From Agriotes lineatus (lineage: Eukaryota > Arthropoda > Insecta > Coleoptera > Elateridae): a DNA stretch of 64,000 nucleotides. The stretch is from contig CALNHX010001945.1 of assembly GCA_940337035.1 (NCBI GenBank), positions 1 to 64,000 of the forward strand, in the 5' to 3' direction. The notes below the pieces were generated by a model. It worked only from the letters and a program-made list of their open reading frames with translations, made no database searches and had not been told where the DNA came from. Shown here in pieces: positions 57,001 through 64,000 of this stretch; the first letter of the stretch is position 1; each line of letters opens with the position of its first letter. The translations under genes and the position numbers were made by a program.

Positions 57001-59083
57001 CCCATCCTAGATCCTTTTTTTCGAGAAAAGCTTAATGGCAAAAACCAAAATTGGCTATCGTCTTTTGTTTTCGAGTTATAAACAAAAGTTCGATTTTTCG
57101 ACTTTTCGTTTAGTGGTTATATCACCCTTATTTATAAAAATAAATAACAGCCATTTCTACGTTCCTGATGCATTTTTTTCTAAAAATACAGTGGCGTAGC
57201 CAGTTTTTCAAAAAATGTTTTGAATTTTGAGATATAAAGTTATATTTTTTTATATGGAACTTACAGTCAAGTATTCCATCATGGAAAAGAAAATGATTTT
57301 TTCTCATTACAGTGATATACAATGCTTTCTTAAAATAGTGGATAAATTTGTTATAAAAGTCAAGGACTAACTTATTGAAAAATCTAGGTCCCGTCGATTT
57401 TTATTTTTATTTGCGCATTTTTTTCAAATAAAATCTACATACTATACCGAGTGACCCGTGTAGGAGGTATGACGTTATCGATGTAGTTTTAATGGCAACC
57501 CTCTTTGTATTACGGAATTTGAAAGACCCCATTTTTTACTTATGCTAAGCTAATTTTTGAGTATAGGTAACATGACCGAAAATTCAGAAAAATAATTTTA
57601 AAATTGCAAAATTCTAAATTTAATTGCAATGATAACTTCAAAAACAACTAAATTAAATGTTCAAAGCTAAGACGACCGACATGTTTTTTATTGATTGCTG
57701 TCATTGATAAAAACGTAAAATTATACTTCTTAAAATTAAATTTAGTATCTTGCAATTTTAAAATGGTTTTTCTTAGCATTTTTTCCTAAAGTTATTTCTT
57801 AGATTTTTAACTAATTTATCTACTACCTTACTAAAGCACTGTACATATATCTTAATAAATCACATAATACACACTGTCCGTCATAAATTTGGGCATATGG
57901 ATTTTTTTATTATCTATTTATCAGAAAATTCTATTCGAAACAAAAGTTCCTGCAGCTTCTTAAATTAAAAATGCACTTGCACAAAATTTTATATACGGGG
58001 AAGGTTCGAAAATATGAAAATGGCTAAAGAATCAAGTACCCTTAGTTCTCAAAATACACAAAAATAATATTTCTAAAAGTTGTTTATAATTAAAAGAATA
58101 TGTCTAATATGAAGTCATAGCTACCTATTCCGAAAACAATTTTCGCTGGTTTTTCTTATTTTTGCTTACCACCCTCTGTATTGCGAAAAATAGGATACTT
58201 GAATATTATCAAATACGATAACTGCGATAACTTGCAAACTTAAGTTTCGCTCACTTAGCAACCAGAAAATTACGTTGATCAAAATTATTAGTAAAAAAAT
58301 GCATTTTTTTGCTCCAAAGTAAAAAACGGGTATATTAAAAAAATTATAACAAACGATTCGAACATTAAACCGAATGCAAAACAATTATAATTTTTATCTG
58401 AAATGTTATAACAAATATTTACAAATAACATTTTTGCGTATTTTTAAAAACAAAGGTACTTTATTCTTGGGCCGTTTTCATAATTTCGAACCTCCCCCGT
58501 ATACTGAAAAAAATATTTAAATTTTGGCTCGTGCACATTTAGTTTTAGAAAATGGAACTTTTATCAAGAATTTTTATTTATAAATGGATAAGATAATTTT
58601 CCATTGTTTTCAAATCTATGCCAGACACAACATTATAAACAACAGTCAAACGTGATTAATTCCGTCAATCAGACGGTTGGTATTGTAACAACTCAATGAC
58701 AGATACTTTGTTTAATCAGATATATTCTAAATAACACACGCCTTCAGCTAGAAAACGAAGAAACATTAAAAACTAGTTTTTATATGATAGGAAAAAATCC
58801 TTTCTCATGATGGCAGAGCCAACTATGATTTCCATATATAAAATACAACTTAATGACATAACTCGAAATTCGAAACCGTTTTTGAAAAACTGACTACGCC
58901 ACTACATTCTCACAAAAAAATGCCTGAAGAACGTAGAAATTAGTTTTCTCTATTTTCATAAATAAGCGAGATATAGCCACAAAACGAAAGCTCGAAACTT
59001 TCGTTTATAACTCGAGAACAAAAAACGATAGCCAATTTTGGTTTGAACCATTAAGCTTTTCTCGAAAAAAGAGATCGAGGGTG
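57001..59083. mobile_element. 2.1-kb element with long inverted repeats
   Basis: The left segment ctttttttcgagaaaagctt is mirrored at about 59050-59075. The mirror runs on for about 320 bp (tggctatcgtcttttgtttt; cagtggcgtagccagttttt against actgactacgccactacatt; atggaaaagaaaatgatttttt). A nested inverted repeat occupies about 57890-58600 (tatacggggaaggttcgaaa against tttcgaacctcccccgtata). No coding sequence. It sits immediately after the 5.9-kb element and, if the UGT exon is live, in its first intron. Confidence 0.8.
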
Positions 59084-59449
59084 AAGTGTTCATTGTTCCA
59101 TATATTTTATAGTTATGCAGATTACAATTTTGACGAATGCAAACAAATGTAATTAATACTTGGTTTTCGATGGCAATCACGGTGTGATATCTTGACCACT
59201 TACTAATATTTAGACGCGATTTTCAACGAAACATTTTTATATACTCCATTAGAATTTTATACACACGCTAAGAGAAAAGAATAAAAATGTGTACTACCAT
59301 TTGAAAAACAAAATATATTTTAATGTCCTATCAGATAGTAAGCATGACCACAGCTAACCAATTGTTATTTTTTTTTTGTAGGTTTGTAATATAAAAGTTA
59401 GTTAATCCTCCCCTCTTTCGTTAAAGGCACTGTATGTGTATATACTAAC
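59084..59449. other. Start of the presumed UGT intron 1
   Basis: Downstream of the UGT donor (minus strand GTTAGT at 59449). Nothing else recognised. Confidence 0.5.
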
Positions 59450-59666
59450 CTTCCATTACTATCAGTGTAAAGTTATTAGGAACTGGTTCTTTTTCCAAGT
59501 CATGGCCGAGCATGGTTACATTGTGACCATTTTTCACTAAACCGAACGCCAACGCTTTATTCCATATGTGATGGCTGGGAGATGCCACAGGTGAGACATA
59601 TAAAATGTTAGCTCCTAGCGCATTTGCAATTAAAACTGTAAACAATATAACTTCTCCAAAAAGCAT
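59450..59666 (-). CDS. UDP-glycosyltransferase, first coding exon
   Basis: From the ATG at 59666 the 72 codons start with a signal peptide (MLFGEVILFTVLIANALG) and continue ANILYVSPVASPSHHIWNKA, then LAFGLVKNGHNVTML. The SHHxW segment contains the catalytic His region of insect UGTs, and GHxVTML is the conserved helix end. UGTs transfer sugar from UDP-glucose to lipophilic compounds at the ER membrane. The exon ends ATGGAAG|GTTAGT, a good donor in phase 1. The usual length is about 500-530 residues. The rest, including the UDP-sugar signature and C-terminal membrane anchor, is not in the window; 59 kb of mostly transposon DNA lies downstream. Confidence 0.85.
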
Positions 59667-59996
59667 TATTTTTTCAAATCGGTTCTACTGTAAAACTAGA
59701 CATTCACACGTTGTAATCGCAAACTTAACTGAAACCCAAACAAGATAATTTAGAAGGTCAGAACAATTCCGCCAGTCATTGTATAATTCATTCACATAAG
59801 CACTCCACTCGTGCAGTTTCGAGTACTGTTTAATTTCGAAATAAAAATGTTACTATTATAATCACTTTATAAATTACAAGTTACAGACAGCACATTATGA
59901 AATAATTCAGTAAATATTTCAAGATTCTACACTTTGTTTTATTCTTAAAAATAAGCAGCATGTTTATTCCTGTTCCGTTAGGTTCTGTAACCCTGT

Positions 59997-60004
59997 CTTT
60001 TATA
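59997..60004 (-). promoter_or_regulatory. Candidate TATA box for the UGT exon
   Basis: The minus strand reads GAGTATAAAAGACAGG, a canonical TATA box about 330 bp upstream of the UGT ATG. The implied 5' untranslated region of about 300 bp is long but acceptable. No clear initiator was found at +1. Confidence 0.4.
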
Positions 60005-60150
60005 CTCTTTATCTAAAGTTTACAAATGATTAACGCGACTGTGGGTAACTTTTGAACAAACTAGAATCACTACTACGTAATGGGAAGTTGGCATTTAATA
60101 TTGCGGCGTTGCCTCTAACCAAGTCGCTTTAATGAATACAGTTAATTTAA

Positions 60151-60262
60151 TAGTATATTGTACAAGTGTTGAAAATAGCACTTTTCACACGAGTGGGGGA
60201 GTTTGGTGACCACGCCCCACAATTGTGAAAAGTGTTTTTCACACGTGTTGTACACTATACTC
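60151..60262. repeat. Hairpin element
   Basis: tattgtacaagtgttgaaaa ... gcacttttcacac is mirrored by gtgaaaagtgtttttcacac ... gttgtacactata, around a short GC-rich loop (gagtgggggagtttggtgac). Confidence 0.75.
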
Positions 60263-60730
60263 TATCTACTTTGATGTCACAATATAGTTATTATAACACC
60301 GAAAACAGTGCTACAATGGAGTTCATTATAACACTGTTTTTGGTAACTATTTGTTTTCTAAGATTGGTGACATTCACTTTCACATGCTCAAACGTCAGAT
60401 GTCGAATACATAACCACAATTTCTGATCTGTATTTATTAAATTTATACTAATCAAATATAACTTAAAAAAACTTTTTAAATAATTTATTAAACACAATTA
60501 TTATCTAGGTAAGGCACTATTTGAACAGCACACGAACCAAAAAGCTTTAAACTAATTCAAATGTCAGAACAGCGAAATTGATACCGTGTCAAATAGATGG
60601 CGACTGACAAATGTCACTTGACAATATTCGCCATCATTCACTCAATAGTTCAAAAATCCCTAGAATGCAATGCAATATTTTTAGTATCCGAAATTTAGAA
60701 TTACTATAAAATCAGCAACCCAAAGTAGAT
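60263..60730. other. No gene recognised
   Basis: AT-rich upstream sequence of the UGT exon; no coding motif. Confidence 0.4.
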
Positions 60731-60736
60731 AAAAAA

Positions 60737-60892
60737 GTATATTATACTCGTTTAATAAGAGGCATTGTAGCACTCGTTCCATTGGAGCACTCCTCGGTGC
60801 ACTCGTCGTGCCCCGATCCCACACGTGCTACAGTGGGCACTCTTATGACACTTGTATAGGTAATAATATACTATTTTCTACGACTGCAAGCC
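60737..60892. repeat. Palindromic element
   Basis: agtatattatactcgtttaa / gcattgtagcactcg is mirrored by cacgtgctacagtgggcact / gtataggtaataatatact, with repeated gcactc units in the centre. Confidence 0.7.
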
Positions 60893-60924
60893 ACCGCCTA
60901 GATTTCAAATATACGAGCTTAAAA

Positions 60925-60986
60925 ACAGCGTGCGACATCGATGTCGCATTCTGTTTTTGAGCGTGCGACAACGTTGTCGCACGCTG
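60925..60986. repeat. Nested perfect palindromes
   Basis: The 18-bp TGCGACATCGATGTCGCA (60931-60948) and a 24-bp perfect palindrome (60961-60984, half-site GCGTGCGACAAC) share the GTGCGAC word. They are also enclosed by the outer pair ACAGCGTGCGAC/GTCGCACGCTGT, so three alternative foldings compete. The tract is GC-rich in AT-rich surroundings. Confidence 0.9.
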
Positions 60987-61261
60987 TGTGAAATATAAGA
61001 TTTCCAGAGTTAGTTCAGAGTGTTTTTTGGCTATTTTCAGAGCAGTCGTAGAAAAAGTAATTTATAATGAAATGTAATGAATGCATTCAAACGTAACAAG
61101 ATTTGTAGGTGCATCTCAGCCCATTTCCGTAATACCGTAAAAATTCAATATTGGCAACGTTTCAACATTTTGTACAAAGTAAAAGTATCTCAAAGTTGTT
61201 CATATAATTAGATAAGAATCATTTGCGATTCGAAAACTAATACTAAAATTAGAAGATTTTG

Positions 61262-61510
61262 GGATACGCGGATCTTTGCCTTTACCTCAAAGCCCCTTTC
61301 AGTGCACAACGGAGTTTCACAGGGTCTATCCTTGGTCCGATACTGTTTTTGACATTAATCGGCGGCTTATCCAGCGACATGAAATTGTCTGTAAGCTTTT
61401 TCGCCGATGACACTAAATTTTTTTCTACTCTCACCGATCTTACAAACAATACTCTTGTTGAAGATCTAGTAACATTAGAAGAGCCAAGGCTGCTTACACG
61501 AACGTAATAT
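61262..61510 (+). pseudogene. Reverse transcriptase fragment (Jockey/CR1-like)
   Basis: The frame contains SFTGSILGPILFLTLIGGLSS, then KLSVSFFADDTKFFSTLTDL and LVEDLVTLEE. It therefore covers the QGSxLGPxLF and FADD catalytic motifs of an RT palm. The QG of the first motif reads FTG, so it is damaged. It is truncated just before the 909-bp element (starting 61526). Confidence 0.8.
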
Positions 61511-61525
61511 AGATGATGGTATATA

Positions 61526-62434
61526 CAGTGTGGTCCATTAAGTGTGCAACAAATGGGACATTTTTTTATTAGTTCTAAAACCGAAATTTAAATACCGCTA
61601 AAAGTTAGTGCATGTTCGATAACCATATCAGATGCCCTTAGAATGGCTTCAAGTCAAACAATATACAGGGCAGGACAAAAAATATGTAATTCGTTCAAGA
61701 ATAAAGTTACCTTATTTCAAAAAATATAGCAAAATTTTATTGAGAAAAGTTGTTTAGAATCAAAAGATATGCTCAAATACAAAGTCACGGCCTCCTATTC
61801 GAATTTTGATTCTTTTTTTGTAAAATTTTGTATTATCCCCGTATGATACATATTTTTATTATTCTGAATTTATTAAGAGTTTTTCATATGTAAATTATTA
61901 TTAGTAAAGCATTTGCCTTGTTAAAAAGAATATTTGCGAAATTCTAAAGTTCTGTTAAATATCGTTGCAACAAACATGAAGTGGACGCTTACCTAAAAAA
62001 ATATAAATGCAAGTAAATTTTACAAATACGCTTCAAGTTTCTAAAAGTTATTTAAAAGGGATGTGGTTGTGGCTACTTTAAATACATATAAAATCAAAAT
62101 AATAAAAATATGTATCATACGGGAGTAATACAAAATTTTCCAAAAAAGAATCAAAATTCGAATAGGAGGCCGTGACTTTGTATTTGAGCATAGCTTTTAA
62201 TTCTAAACAACTTTTCTCAATAAAATTTTGCTATATTTTTTTAAATAAGGTAACTTTGTTCTTGAACTAATTTCATATTTTTTGTCCTGCCCTGTATATT
62301 TTTTGACTTGAAGCCATTCTAAGGGCATCTGATATGGTTATCGAACATGCACTAACTTTTGGCAATATTTAAATTTCGATTGTACAACTAATAAAAAAAT
62401 TTCCCATTTGTTGCACACTTAATGGACCACACTG
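61526..62434. mobile_element. 909-bp inverted-repeat element, copy 2 (opposite orientation)
   Basis: It has the same ends (CAGTGTGGTCC...GGACCACACTG) and the same length as copy 1 at 1227-2135, flanked by TA. The asymmetric spacer (gcatttgccttgttaaaaag ... gaagtggacgcttacct) reads as the reverse complement of copy 1, so the two copies face each other across the window. By eye they differ only at scattered positions. Confidence 0.95.
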
Positions 62435-62914
62435 TATACATACAAATAAAAGAAATACAAAACGACAATACACAAATACTATACGCTGTCAATAATAAAA
62501 ATTACAGCTTAGTTCAATGACTACGAGCTAAAGGCTAACTTCTACTCGCTTTGACAATTTGACATTAACATATGCCATGACTAAACACAAGCTTAAAGTG
62601 TAGTTAAATAGCTACAGGCTAAAAGCTAATTTCTACGCGCATCTACAACATGCATAAAATACAAGTAATAAAATGGCAAACATTAACGCTAATATGAAAG
62701 TTTGCTAAAATAGTCACACATCTGATTGCACAATTGCACTACAAGTGTCCGTTCCCGCACAAACAATGCGACACCGTGTCCTCTCGTTCTATGTTTAGAT
62801 ACATACACCTTAGCTCACCGTTAAACGCACCAATTCGCTTAAGCGCCATTTCAAATTCCGAATGCGGACTGTGTTAGATGACTAGAGAGGAGGCATTGCG
62901 GTAGACGAGTCGAA
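62435..62914. other. Unassigned sequence with a diverged ~94-bp tandem duplication
   Basis: The phrase agttcaatgactacgagcta ... ttctactcgc (62509) recurs as agttaaatagctacaggcta ... ttctacgcgc (62603). No coding sequence. Confidence 0.55.
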
Positions 62915-63713
62915 AATTTCCAACCTTAGATTCGCGGACGATGCCAACATGCAGTGAAGATTAGTTAATACAGCTAATGGATAGACGAACAAATTAGCTT
63001 AGAGTACGGTTTATAAATTCACATCCAGAAGGTCAAGACCATGATAATTTACCAGCAAAATGACAATCGTCCCAACAAATATTCATTCTGCAAATACGAA
63101 GTAAATGGCCACTTTTTATATTTAGGCCCTCCAATCAACAACACGGAGTACTGCGAAGCCGAAAAACGCAGACGCATACACCTGGGTAGATCCGCTATGT
63201 TCCAGCTCACACCTGTATGGAAAGATAAAAAACATTACGGGCAACACTAAAATCAACTTAGTTCAGACACTTGTATTTTTCGTGTTCGGGTATGCTGCTG
63301 AGACTTGAACTATGCGTATATCTCACCGACGTAGAGTAGCGGCTTTCCAAAGGTAATGTTTGATGAGAATGCTTAGAGTGCCCTGAACCGCCCACCGAAC
63401 GGATGCTTCGATTCTTAAAGAAATAAAACCTAGACAACGGCTTACGAGCGTAGTCTATGGATGCATATTAAAATTTTTGGACACATAACCAGGAGTAATA
63501 GCATAGGCAAATTATTAGCAAGGGCAAAGCAGATGTTAAGCGGAGAAGTGGAAAGTCTTCGACTCGCTGGGTTAATACGGTAAAGAAGCTCCTCTATTCC
63601 GACATCAAAACTGTCATCAAAAGAACAGAAAACAGAATTAAGTGACGGGATACAGTCAAACAAGTAATATCAAACTGTAGCCAGACGGGCTAGTTTAATT
63701 TAATTTAATTTAA
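62915..63713 (+). pseudogene. RTE/BovB-like reverse transcriptase C-terminal part, broken
   Basis: It starts around SNLRFADDA (catalytic Asp pair), then stops. It resumes with FLYLGPPINN, EAEKRRRIHLGRSAMFQL, TPVWKDK, NLVQTLVFFVFGYAAET, MRMLRVP, ASILKEIKPRQRL and LKFFGHITR. These are the thumb and C-terminal motifs of RTE-type ORF2 in their normal order, with stops and frameshifts. A (TTTAA)n tract at about 63691-63713 may be its 3' simple-repeat tail. Confidence 0.75.
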
Positions 63714-64000
63714 TTGTTTAATCTGTTTTGCTACAATTACCAGACTGGTACTGGCTTCCCAGGTAGCTCAGAATGCCAAGGTACCAATAATAAACTCAAC
63801 TAGTAACTCAAGAAAAAAACACAGCATACGCTTTATCATCGTCTTATTTTTTAGCTAAATACACTCCAAATTAAATTGTATTCAAGACAGGAAATAAAAA
63901 TGTAACAATGTTTGTAAATAAATTCAGTTTCTTCTACCGGTGGGTTTCGTTTGTTTAAATTTGGGGCCTGGCAGTCATTTTCGGAGCGGTCTATACATGG
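63714..64000. other. No gene recognised
   Basis: The AT-rich right edge of the window; nothing identified. Confidence 0.4.

Noticed and set aside
1..64000. CRISPR arrays, bacterial operons, Helitron ends or rRNA genes
   Set aside because: No regularly spaced short direct repeats with unique spacers, no Shine-Dalgarno-led gene chains, no Rep/helicase motifs or clear Helitron hairpin-CTRR ends, and no rRNA-like blocks were seen. The only tandem array is the 150-bp satellite.

Overview
The window looks like AT-rich nuclear DNA of an insect. The evidence is intron-split first exons of a carboxylesterase and a UDP-glycosyltransferase, a TATA + TCAGTC-initiator core promoter, Jockey-clade non-LTR retrotransposons, a P-like THAP element, a hAT element and many TA-flanked Tc1/mariner-type elements. 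A beetle is my guess but the sequence does not prove it. No bacterial or organellar features are visible.

Layout. 0-6 kb: three long palindromic TA-type elements, a hAT transposase remnant and a minus-strand carboxylesterase first exon (3966-4103). 5.8-9.8 kb: a plausible three-exon plus-strand gene of unknown function with TATA box, initiator and AATAAA signal. 13-14.3 kb: two phase-compatible exons of an unknown gene with a mariner derivative in the intron between them, followed by a 2.3 kb GC-rich TIR element. 16.8-20.2 kb: short palindromic elements and a hammerhead-ribozyme-like motif. 21.2-25.4 kb: a decayed full-length Jockey element with a 12-bp target-site duplication (TSD). 25.4-26.7 kb: a dead mariner inside a dead RT fragment. 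27.2-29.7 kb: about 17 copies of a ~150-bp satellite. 30.2-31.2 kb: a hAT element with an 8-bp TSD. 35.7-38.0 kb: a dispersed repeat abutting a P-superfamily relic. 38.5-43.0 kb: an apparently intact Jockey element (both ORFs open, identical TSDs). 43.4-45.8 kb: nested ORF1 fragment, tRNA-derived SINE and a minus-strand RT. 46.9-50.2 kb: a possible LTR and a dead Ty3/gypsy pol. 51.05-56.94 kb: a ~5.9 kb element with ~2 kb inverted arms, iterated GCG-rich ends, a tRNA-like sequence in each arm and a central frameshifted nuclease-like ORF. 57.0-59.1 kb: another long inverted-repeat element. 59.45-59.67 kb: first exon of a UGT on the minus strand. 60-64 kb: hairpins, RT fragments and a second, inverted copy of the 909-bp element found at 1.2 kb.

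How the parts relate. Host coding sequence is sparse: two detoxification-type first exons, both transcribed leftward with no later exons visible in the window, and one or two unknown plus-strand genes. The rest is nested transposon insertion whose order can partly be read from TSDs. The most unusual object is the 51-57 kb element. The most likely still-functional one is the Jockey copy at 38.6-43.0 kb. Homology statements rest on reading motifs by eye; no database search was possible.
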